Of a stretch of 8,689 bases of DNA, positions 1 through 5,334 are shown in pieces. This stretch comes from an uncultured Collinsella sp. (GTDB lineage Bacteria; Actinomycetota; Coriobacteriia; Coriobacteriales; Coriobacteriaceae). How positions within the stretch are numbered: the stretch's first letter is position 1; every line of letters starts with the position of its first letter. The position numbers and the translations under genes were made by a program. The notes under the pieces are model-generated. The model made no database searches. It had not been told where the DNA came from and was given only the letters and a program-made list of their open reading frames with translations. Location of the stretch: the NCBI GenBank assembly GCA_900555355.1, contig USKV01000048.1, positions 1 to 8,689 of the forward strand, read 5' to 3'.

Positions 1-218
1 TCGAGGCGGTTGCTGCGGACGGGAAGGGCGGCCAGGGCCACGAGGGCCGGGACGGGCAGCAGCGCGAACCAGCCCCATAGGAGCGCGGGACTCGAGCTCA
101 GGAAACACGCGATACACGCCGCGGATAAACCGCCCGCCACAATCACCATGGCCGCTATGAACCACGGGTCTGTCCTGCCGGGGAACACCCGCTCCGGCCG
201 CTCGTCCTTCTCACCCAT
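1..218 (-). CDS. Small membrane protein, PH-domain (bPH_6)-like, N-terminal part only
   Basis: The reading frame starts at ATG 218 with a strong purine-rich ribosome binding site (GGGAGGGAGG) a few bases upstream and runs off the left edge, giving 72 residues. A charged cytoplasmic start (MGEKDERPERVFPGRTDPWF) is followed by two hydrophobic segments at about residues 20-42 and 46-66, separated by a short turn containing SSSPALLWGW, then the basic sequence PVRSNR. A short charged start, a Trp, two membrane helices and then an expected 'Y-x-L ... L-x-I-R-x-G' domain is the layout of small bacterial PH-domain proteins (bPH_6, YyaB-like). The PH domain itself would lie outside the window, so the family call is an inference from layout. 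The protein is probably an inner-membrane protein with no assigned role. No convincing promoter was found upstream on this strand. Confidence 0.68.
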   Translation of the reverse strand, partial: MGEKDERPERVFPGRTDPWFIAAMVIVAGGLSAACIACFLSSSPALLWGWFALLPVPALVALAALPVRSNRL

Positions 219-597
219 TACGGCCTCCCTCCCGACGCCCTCCCTAGCGGAGCGTGGGGCCGGAGAGTGCCTTGAACCCGTCGCCGACCATCTCGCCCCC
301 CGTTCCGTGGGCCTTCTGTAGTGGTGTGTACCCCCGACTGTTCGACGGATGTCGTACGATTGAACGTTTTTCGAACTTTTTTAAGATGGGTGCGGCAGGA
401 TCGAGCAGATTGTTCGCGCGAGAGGCTCCCCGCCGCCGCGCCCGGTCTCGGGTTCGATGCATCGACATCCGTCTCAGGTGGTGTCTCCGCTGCGCGACAT
501 TGCAGGGGGCAAAGCCGAGATGCCATGGGGCGCGCCGAGGCTTTGCCCGCGGGGCGAAGATTCTAGGGGTCCGACGTGGCCTGGAGGGGAGACGGAC
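219..597. other. Intergenic stretch with no recognisable gene
   Basis: About 380 bases separate the leftward membrane gene from the ribosome binding site of the rightward fragment at 598. Both strands contain open frames, but their products are Arg/Pro-rich and low in information, as expected by chance in GC-rich DNA, so none is called. A weak rightward promoter-like pair is visible (TTGAAC at 360-365, TAAGAT at 382-387, spacing 16). It cannot be distinguished from chance. The one structured element is the inverted repeat at 507-548, listed separately. Confidence 0.5.
507..548. repeat. 10-bp perfect inverted repeat (stem-loop)
   Basis: GGGCAAAGCC (507-516) and GGCTTTGCCC (539-548) are perfect reverse complements separated by 22 bases. 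There is no adjacent T-run on either strand, so it is not a classical terminator. It lies about 50 bases upstream of the start at 598 and could form a leader stem-loop, or be a remnant of an older element. Confidence 0.5.
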
Positions 598-840
598 ATG
601 CAAGCGCTTATGACTGAGGAGCTGGCCGAGTGCCTGCCGCCGCTGTACGCGACCGAGGGAGGGGCACTCGCCCTCGACCTCACAAACCCGGAAGGCGAGG
701 ACCACCTTGACCTCTGGTGCTCGCTTACCATCAACCTTTCGGGTGACCCCTTCGCCTCCACGTGGCGCATTCACACTTGTGCCCGGCATCATGGACATGG
801 GCGTCGCCAAGTCGGCCGACGGGGCGCAAGCCCCTGTTGA
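598..840 (+). pseudogene. Chimeric fragment: DUF2958-like start joined to DUF4313-like middle, then frameshifted
   Basis: ATG 598 is preceded by GGAGGGGA (583-590) at ideal spacing, so translation could start here. Residues 1-19 (MQALMTEELAECLPPLYAT) resemble the conserved start of DUF2958 proteins, which are carried by plasmids and integrative elements. Residues about 22-55 (ALALDL, NPEGE, LWCSLTINLSGDP) instead resemble DUF4313 proteins, also typical of mobile elements. After STW (about 765) the frame becomes Arg/His-rich nonsense and stops at 838-840. In the next frame, from 767, the sequence continues as AFTLVPGIMDMGVAKSADG, which fits the DUF4313 continuation, so a one-base change near 766 probably broke the gene. 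Downstream in that second frame is FDEINRMFSKLGFIDYN (about 848-898), weakly reminiscent of the end of a Crp/Fnr-type regulator. Both domain calls rest on remembered motifs. The short 80-residue product may still be made. Confidence 0.5.
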
Positions 841-1047
841 CTCAACGTTCGACGAGATAAACCGCATGTTCTCAAAGCTCGGCTTTATCGATTACAATTC
901 ACGCCTCGCGCAAGGGCCGTTCTACTCCCCAAACCTAATCTGCCTGTCGCACGCATCGAGGCGACGGGGCGGCGCCTTCTCGCGTGAGTCAATTCCTGTT
1001 TTACTGGTGCGGATCCCAACATGCCCTTATGCATGGTGCCCTGCCGC

Positions 1048-1082
1048 TTTCGAAACTTCAAAACCATTCGATTTTCGAAACT
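1048..1082. repeat. Direct repeat TTTCGAAACT, 25 bp apart
   Basis: TTTCGAAACT occurs at 1048-1057 and again at 1073-1082. Each copy contains the palindrome TTTCGAAA, and the centre-to-centre distance of 25 bp is about two and a half helical turns. A pair of identical palindromes in an AT-rich intergenic stretch is compatible with a regulator binding site. No partner regulator is identifiable and chance is not excluded. Confidence 0.4.
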
Positions 1083-1105
1083 GAGTGGGAATAAGTTATC
1101 GGTAC

Positions 1106-1130
1106 GCTTTTTTATAAAATGTAAAAAAGC
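1106..1130. repeat. 9-bp perfect stem-loop, AT-rich
   Basis: GCTTTTTTA (1106-1114) and TAAAAAAGC (1122-1130) are perfect reverse complements around a 7-base loop. The stem is mostly A-T, so a transcript would form only a weak hairpin. As DNA it could be a terminator remnant or the end of a mobile element. It directly precedes the truncated DUF4143 ATPase fragment. Confidence 0.45.
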
Positions 1131-1148
1131 ACCCCCATAACTGATGAA

Positions 1149-1484
1149 ATGGACGCTGAGAAAAAAAGGGGGCGCACTTGCGTATATACCGACGTGAAGA
1201 TCTACCTCTATCTTGCATCGCGCGGGTACGAGCTTTCTGTGGGCCGTATTGGGAAGCTCGAGTGTGACTTCATCGCTCGTAGGCGCAATGCTTACGCCTA
1301 CATCCAGGTCTCTATGTCGATTGCCGACAGAGGCGTCGAGGAGCGCGAGTACAGGCCGTTCGGCCAAATCAGGGATGGGTATCCGCGCTACTTGTTCACG
1401 CTTGATCCTCTATTGCAGGAGAGGGATGGCATCAGGCACCTTAACATGGCGTCGTTTATGCAAGATGGCGGTGATCTTATTTGA
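1149..1484 (+). pseudogene. DUF4143-type ATPase, C-terminal fragment
   Basis: The 111-residue frame matches only the last part of the common 'ATP-binding protein, DUF4143' family, whose members are normally about 380-450 aa. It has a ' YLYLASRGYELSVGRIGKL' start, then ECDFIARRRNAYAYIQVS, EREYRPFGQIRDGYPRYLF, and an ending RDGIRHLNMASFM. This is the nuclease-like (PD-(D/E)xK-related) domain pattern, with E-x-DFI followed by Y-I-Q-V. The N-terminal AAA domain with Walker A and B is absent. The same frame has a stop at 1122-1124, and no upstream sequence in any frame resembles the ATPase. ATG 1149 has no clear ribosome binding site. The fragment is best read as the surviving 3' end of a deleted gene. 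The reading frame itself is intact, so a short residual protein cannot be ruled out. Confidence 0.72.
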
Positions 1485-1646
1485 GCGGCGGCCAGATTCT
1501 TTTGCTCCCTAGTGCGCAAACAGTGCGGGCATCAAATGGGGACCATTGCCTCACGTAGAATCGATAGATTGAAAACTTGTTTTGATGTTGACAGGCTTTT
1601 GGCCAGTGGCTCCTATTGTCGAGTGGGAGTAGCTGAAACGAGGCGA

Positions 1647-1675
1647 TTGAATAACTCCATACGTTTTGGTTAAAA
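1647..1675 (+). promoter_or_regulatory. Candidate promoter for the flavoprotein gene
   Basis: TTGAAT (1647-1652) and TTAAAA (1670-1675) are separated by 17 bases. The -35 matches four of six consensus positions and the -10 only three. Transcription would begin near 1682, which places the stem-loop at 1684-1703 at the extreme 5' end of the mRNA. The assignment is tentative. Confidence 0.28.
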
Positions 1676-1676
1676 C

Positions 1677-1703
1677 AAAAAATATGCCGCGCGCCTGCGG
1701 CAT
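1677..1703 (-). terminator. Terminator-like stem-loop read leftwards, in the flavoprotein leader
   Basis: ATGCCGC (1684-1690) and GCGGCAT (1697-1703) form a perfect 7-bp GC-rich stem with a 6-base loop. Read on the minus strand, the stem is followed by ATTTTTTGTTTT, the classical layout of a Rho-independent terminator. No minus-strand gene ends immediately to its right. The flavoprotein gene, on the plus strand, begins 17 bases away. It may block antisense transcription, be left over from a lost leftward gene, or act as a 5' stabilising hairpin of the flavoprotein mRNA. Confidence 0.5.
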
Positions 1704-1720
1704 GAGGGAGGGAGATTTCT

Positions 1721-2251
1721 ATGAATATCGTTGTATTGAGCGGCAGCCCGCGTAAGGGCGCCAATACCGATACCATGGTCGAGGCGTTTGCCGAGACCGC
1801 GCGTGAGGGCGGCAATACGGTCGAGGTCGTCCGTGTTGCCAGCAAGAAAATCGCTGGTTGCCTGGGGTGTCAGTATTGCTTCGCCCATGAGGGCACTTGC
1901 GTGCAGAAGGATGACATGGCCGACGTGATCGAGTCGCTGAAAGGCGCCGATATGGTTGTCTTCGCTTCGCCTATCTACTGGTTTGATATCACTGCGCAGG
2001 AGAAGGCCGCCATCGACCGCCTGTACGCCTTCGGTGCTACAGGCTTCCCGTTCACCAAGACGGCCCTTTTGCTCGATAGCCACAGCGAGGGCGTCTATGA
2101 TGCGGCGATCGCTATGTACAAGTCAGCCTGCGCGTACTGCAAGTGGGAGGACCAGGGCATTGTCACCATTAGCGGCATGACCGAGCGCGACAGCATGGCC
2201 TCCTCGCCCAAGTTGGAAGAGGTGCGAGAGCTCGCTCGCAAGCTCGCCTAA
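1721..2251 (+). CDS. Flavodoxin-fold NAD(P)H-dependent FMN reductase family protein with four-cysteine motif
   Basis: This 176-residue protein has the FMN-phosphate loop GSPRKGANT at residues 8-16 and the family motif ASPIYWFDI near residues 86-94, which contacts the isoalloxazine ring. Between them is C47-x2-C50-x2-C53-x6-C60 followed by KDDM. This spacing fits the compact cysteine motif of iron-sulfur flavoproteins (Isf type, C-x2-C-x2-C-x4-7-C), so a [4Fe-4S] cluster next to FMN is plausible. Many relatives are annotated only as flavodoxin family protein or NAD(P)H-dependent oxidoreductase. A cytoplasmic electron-transfer role in an anaerobe is likely, and the substrate cannot be told from the sequence. 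Length is normal and no defect is seen. The start is supported by GGGAGGGAGA at 1705-1714, six bases before ATG. The gene appears to be a single-gene transcript. Confidence 0.92.
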   Translation: MNIVVLSGSPRKGANTDTMVEAFAETAREGGNTVEVVRVASKKIAGCLGCQYCFAHEGTCVQKDDMADVIESLKGADMVVFASPIYWFDITAQEKAAIDRLYAFGATGFPFTKTALLLDSHSEGVYDAAIAMYKSACAYCKWEDQGIVTISGMTERDSMASSPKLEEVRELARKLA

Positions 2252-2261
2252 GGGCAAGAAG

Positions 2262-2333
2262 AACGCATGGCAATCGGTGTTGGTGGAAAATGCTTGCTAT
2301 CCTTACCAAGAGGAATGCTGATTGCCATGCGTT
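2262..2333. repeat. 72-base stem-loop with 14-bp perfect arms between convergent genes
   Basis: AACGCATGGCAATC (2262-2275) and GATTGCCATGCGTT (2320-2333) are perfect reverse complements enclosing 44 bases. The interior can pair further through TTGGTGGA and TCCTTACCAA with a two-base bulge. The element begins 11 bases after the flavoprotein stop codon and ends 27 bases before the stop codon of the leftward ATPase remnant, so it lies at the meeting point of two convergent reading frames. A bidirectional transcription-stop structure is the simplest reading, although neither side has a T-run. A small non-autonomous mobile element or a structured RNA are alternatives. Confidence 0.6.
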
Positions 2334-2360
2334 GATGCTTCCGCGGACAATTCCGGCGTG

Positions 2361-2836
2361 CTAAAACGCCTTCTCGTTCAAGAATTCCCTGAACGCGGGA
2401 ATGTCAAAGCCAACGAGACCACGCCCGCGCTCTCCAATGACGCCGTCCTCCAGGAGGCGGCGTTTGTATTGGCTTGCGTAGTTGCTGGCGACGCCCATGC
2501 GTTTGGCTATCTCCGAGACCCTGCTGGGGCCAGAATCGGGCAGCATCGCCAACAAGAATTCGATGTCTTTGTCAGAAAGCTCCCGATAGGTCGTTTCGAG
2601 AGAAGCCCGACGTCATGCTTCTCGAGTTGCCTGAAGACGCCATTCATGTACGTGCGCCAGTTACCCTGAGTCTCCTGAGCATATGTCCAATCGATGCCGA
2701 CTGGCCCAATCTGAACGCCGCTTATGCACGCGCGAGGCTGTGAGAGGCGGCTATCTGCCGCCTCTTTGGTTCGCTCGATAATATCTTCGAGCATGCCTGG
2801 CATGGCGGAGACATTTGCTGCGATCCATGGTGGCCC
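2361..2836 (-). pseudogene. AAA (Orc1-like AAA_16) ATPase remnant, internally deleted and frameshifted
   Basis: Two reading frames hold the pieces. The upstream frame reads WIAANVSAMPGMLEDI, then GPVGIDWTYAQ, GNWRTYMNGVFRQLEKHDVGLL. These match the region just after Walker A in a family of ATP-binding proteins common in Coriobacteria. The downstream frame, overlapping near 2600, reads ETTYRELSDKDIEFLLAMLPD, EIAKRMGVASNYASQYKRR, DGVIGERGRG, VGFDIPAFREFL and ends at TAG 2361-2363. This is the family's C-terminal winged-helix part. The Walker A end is missing, and the stretch with Walker B and the sensor motifs (probably well over 100 residues) is deleted at the frame junction. The gene cannot make an active ATPase. 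The 5' breakpoint lies at the edge of the tandem repeat at 2836-2893. The family assignment comes from recognised motifs, not a database search. Confidence 0.72.
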
Positions 2837-2893
2837 CTTTGCAGGTTTTGCTAGTTTTTGCAACTTTTGCTAATTTTTGCAAGTTTTGCTAAC
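2836..2893. repeat. Tandem repeat, three 19-bp units, with GCAAA at 9/10-bp steps
   Basis: Three units of about 19 bp start at 2836, 2855 and 2874. Units 2 and 3 (TTTTTGCAACTTTTGCTAA and TTTTTGCAAGTTTTGCTAA) differ at one position, and unit 1 is more diverged. Each unit is itself two half-repeats, so on the minus strand GCAAA occurs six times at alternating 9- and 10-base spacing, close to one helical turn. Such phased short repeats are typical of iterons or multi-site operators. The array lies at the 5' end of the ATPase remnant, where that gene's promoter or missing start would be. Confidence 0.75.
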
Positions 2894-2969
2894 GGTTTAA
2901 CATGTCTTGTGCCGCGGGATTGCGGGAGTGAAAAACGGGAATTCCTATTATTCCGACTACGTTGCAACG

Positions 2970-3012
2970 AGCGGGGCCCGGAGCGCGATGTTGCTGCGCT
3001 CCGGGCCCCGCT
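2970..3012 (-). terminator. Strong 17-bp hairpin downstream of the topoisomerase operon
   Basis: Positions 2970-2986 and 2996-3012 are perfect 17-base reverse complements, AGCGGGGCCCGGAGCGC and its partner, with a 9-base loop. The hairpin begins 37 bases beyond the stop codon of the GyrA/ParC-like gene on the minus strand. No T-run follows immediately; the next bases are CGTTGCAACG. Terminators without a U-tract are known in actinobacteria, and a hairpin this stable could also protect the mRNA 3' end. Its position makes it the likely end of the operon. Confidence 0.65.
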
Positions 3013-3048
3013 GCATTGTAGAACCATGACGGTTTGGCTGCCGTCGTC

Positions 3049-5289
3049 CTAGTCAAACAGACTCGGCATGTCGTTTTCTTTCATGAGGGCACCGGCGGAG
3101 GGGAGGCTCTGTGCGGTGAACTTCTCGGCCGAGACGCCGGCGCCAAGAATCTCCTCGGTCGTGCCGACGGTGGTGACCAAGCGACCCTTCTTGGCCGTAA
3201 AGGCTTGGACGCCCTGCGTGTTGGTGGTCGTCTTGGTCTTGAGCAACGACGTGTTGAAGTTCATCAAACGATAGTCGCTCGAGACCAGTGCGATGTCGCG
3301 GTCTTCCTTGAGCACCTGGGCATACAGCAGCTTGCTGCCGCCGTAGATGGCGTTCTTAAGGCGCTTGCGGTTGGTCTTGGTGACGTATCCAGAAAGCGCG
3401 ACGCGCACCACGCGGCCGTTCTCAAAGACGAACAACACGTCGGCCTTGTAGTCCTCGGGGTCGATGACCCAGATGACACTCTCGTCGGGTTCCATCTCAA
3501 GATCGGTCGGCAGGTACGAGCCCAGCTGGGCCGACTTGGTGTCCTCAAACGCGGCAACCTTGCACTTGTACACCTGGCTCTTGTTGGTAAAGACCAGCAG
3601 CTCGTGGGTGTTGGAGGACGGAAACTCGATAAAGGGTTTGTCGCCGTCCTTGTACTTGAGTGTGGTCGCCTTCTTGAGCACGCGGTCCGTCATCTTCTTA
3701 AGGTAGCCATCGCGCGAGAGCATGATGGTGACCGGGTACTCCTCGACCTCGGGCTCCAAGCTTACCTCAATAACCTCGTGGGGCTCAATCCTGCCCGTGC
3801 GGCGCGGCATCACGTACTTCTTGTTGACCGCGGCCAGCTCGTCGCTGATGACCTTCTTGATGTTCTCCTCGCTGGAGAGGATCTCCTCAAGCTCGGCAAT
3901 CTCACCCTCGAGCTTAGCGATGTCTTTGGTGCGGTTGAGGATGTACTCCTCGTTGATGTTGCGGAGCTTAAGTTCGGCGACAAACTCGGCCTGGGTCTCG
4001 TCGATGTCGAAACCCTTCATAAGGTTGGGCACGACCTCGGCTTCGAGTTTGGTGCCGCGGATGATGGCGATGGCCTTGTCGATGTCGAGCAGAATTGCCT
4101 CGAGGCCGTGCAGAAGGTGCAGGCGCTCGGACTTTTTGCCCAGGTCAAAGTTAATGCGGCGACGCGTGGACTCAATACGCCACTTGACCCACTCGTGCAG
4201 AATCTGGCGCACGCCCATAACGCGGGGATAGCCGTCGACCAGCACGTTAAAGTTGCACGAGAACGAATCCTGCAGCGTGGTCGAGCGATAGAGCTTGGCC
4301 ATGAGCTTGTCGGGGTCGACGCCGCGCTTAAGGTCGATGGCGATGCGCAGGCCCGAGAGGTCGGTTTCGTCGCGGATATCGGCGATCTCCTTGACCTTGC
4401 CCTCCTTGGAGAGCTTGACGATGCGCTCGATGATGACATCGGTCTTGGTGGTGTAGGGGATCTCGTAGACCTCGATGATGCGCTCTTCGGGAATCCAGCG
4501 CCAGCGGGAGCGGATCTGGAAGCTGCCCAGGCCGGTCTCGATAATCTTTTCCATCTCCTCGCGGCGGTAGATGATCTCGCCGCCGGTCGAGAAGTCGGGC
4601 ATGGGCATGTACTCGAGCAGGTCGCAGTCAGGGTCCTGCAGGTAGTGCATGGTGGCGGTGCAGACCTCGTTGAGGTTGAAACCGCAGATGTCGGACGCCA
4701 TGGCGACGCCGATGCCCTTGTTGGCCGAGACGAGGATGTTGGGGAACGTGGTGGGCAGCAGGCGCGGCTCCTTCATGGCGCCGTCGTAGCTATCGACGAA
4801 GTCGACCGGGTCCTTGTCGATGTCCTTGAAGATCTCGGCGCTGATGGGGGAGAGCTTGGCCTCGGTATAACGTGAGGCGGCGTAGCTCAGGTCGCCCGAA
4901 TAGTACTTGCCAAAGTTGCCCTTCGACTCAACGAACGGTGCGAGCAACGCCTCGTTGCCGGTTGCCAGACGCACCATCGTCTCGTAGATCGCGGCATCAC
5001 CGTGCGGGTTGAGCTTCATGGTCTGGCCCACGATGTTGGCGCTCTTCTGGCGCTCGCCCTTGAGCAGACCCATCTTGTACATGGTGTAGAGCAGCTTGCG
5101 GTGCGAGGGCTTAAAGCCGTCGATCTCGGGGAACGCACGCGAGACGTTGACGCTCATGGCGTAGGGCATGTAGTTGACCTCGAGCGTCTGCGTGATCGGC
5201 TGGTCGGTGACCTCGGAGTGCAGGCCGATGACGTTCTCGGCGTTAACCTGCTTTTTCTTTGGCTGGTTCTTCGTCTTCTTCTTTGCCAC
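3049..5289 (-). CDS. Type IIA DNA topoisomerase, A subunit (GyrA/ParC-like, divergent paralogue)
   Basis: This 746-residue subunit carries the DNA breakage-reunion core. The start has a lysine-rich tail (KKKTKNQPKKK), then NYMPYAMSVNVSRAFPEIDG. The DNA-binding helix has GDAAIYE at residues 97-103, the catalytic R140-Y141 lies in AASRYTE, and the DNA-wedging isoleucine is probably I193 in NKGIGVAM. The C-gate coiled coil lies around 460-500 and a short beta-pinwheel-like C-terminal domain at about 518-720. Escherichia coli GyrA is 875 aa with a larger C-terminal domain. No canonical GyrA box (Q-R-R-G-G-[KR]-G) is visible, which suggests decatenation or relaxation rather than gyrase-type supercoiling. 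The GTG start at 5289 is chosen because AGAGGAAA lies just upstream. It follows the B subunit by 45 bases, so the two form one operon and should assemble as A2B2. The gene may be labelled gyrA or parC. It is unlikely to be the housekeeping gyrA, given its divergence. Confidence 0.95.
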   Translation of the reverse strand: MAKKKTKNQPKKKQVNAENVIGLHSEVTDQPITQTLEVNYMPYAMSVNVSRAFPEIDGFKPSHRKLLYTMYKMGLLKGERQKSANIVGQTMKLNPHGDAAIYETMVRLATGNEALLAPFVESKGNFGKYYSGDLSYAASRYTEAKLSPISAEIFKDIDKDPVDFVDSYDGAMKEPRLLPTTFPNILVSANKGIGVAMASDICGFNLNEVCTATMHYLQDPDCDLLEYMPMPDFSTGGEIIYRREEMEKIIETGLGSFQIRSRWRWIPEERIIEVYEIPYTTKTDVIIERIVKLSKEGKVKEIADIRDETDLSGLRIAIDLKRGVDPDKLMAKLYRSTTLQDSFSCNFNVLVDGYPRVMGVRQILHEWVKWRIESTRRRINFDLGKKSERLHLLHGLEAILLDIDKAIAIIRGTKLEAEVVPNLMKGFDIDETQAEFVAELKLRNINEEYILNRTKDIAKLEGEIAELEEILSSEENIKKVISDELAAVNKKYVMPRRTGRIEPHEVIEVSLEPEVEEYPVTIMLSRDGYLKKMTDRVLKKATTLKYKDGDKPFIEFPSSNTHELLVFTNKSQVYKCKVAAFEDTKSAQLGSYLPTDLEMEPDESVIWVIDPEDYKADVLFVFENGRVVRVALSGYVTKTNRKRLKNAIYGGSKLLYAQVLKEDRDIALVSSDYRLMNFNTSLLKTKTTTNTQGVQAFTAKKGRLVTTVGTTEEILGAGVSAEKFTAQSLPSAGALMKENDMPSLFD

Positions 5290-5334
5290 GATTTCCTCTT
5301 GAACTTCTTATGGGCCGTCGTTATCGATTTGCTG

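Larger units (their letters stand above)
841..1148. other. Gene-free stretch with short repeats and an AT-rich stem-loop
   Basis: No protein of recognisable type is encoded here beyond the frameshifted tail described for 598-840. Two structures stand out near its right end: a twice-repeated 10-mer containing the palindrome TTTCGAAA, and an AT-rich stem-loop. Both are listed separately and lie just ahead of the truncated ATPase at 1149. The local A+T content rises sharply from about 1045 to 1140 compared with the flanking GC-rich DNA. Confidence 0.5.
1485..1720. other. Leader region of the flavoprotein gene
   Basis: This 236-base stretch holds no convincing gene. It carries the candidate promoter at 1647-1675 and the stem-loop at 1684-1703, which are listed separately. 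A perfect TTGACA hexamer at 1588-1593 is present, but the hexamer 17 bases beyond it (TCCTAT) is a poor -10. Confidence 0.5.

Noticed and set aside
448..470. GGTTCGATGC resembling a tRNA T-loop, which might mark an integration site
   Set aside because: The flanking bases do not pair into a T-stem, and no acceptor or anticodon arm is found nearby.
244..867. A 207-codon minus-strand frame upstream of the left-edge membrane gene
   Set aside because: The product is Arg/Pro-rich without motifs, overlaps the better-supported fragment at 598-840, and has no convincing ribosome binding site.
885..1367. A 160-codon minus-strand frame
   Set aside because: It covers the opposite strand of the DUF4143 fragment, whose motifs are clear, and has no domain-like sequence.
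1588..1616. A perfect TTGACA as the flavoprotein -35
   Set aside because: The hexamer at 17 bases is TCCTAT, and the better TATTGT is at 20 bases, so the pair is not a credible promoter.
2836..2893. The tandem repeat as a CRISPR array
   Set aside because: Units are 19 bp head to tail with no unique spacers, and no cas gene is in the window.
3034..4875. A 613-codon open frame on the plus strand opposite the A-subunit gene
   Set aside because: It lies antisense to a gene with clear catalytic motifs. Its Leu/Val/Asp-rich composition is the usual mirror of GC-biased codon use, and it shows no recognisable motif of its own.
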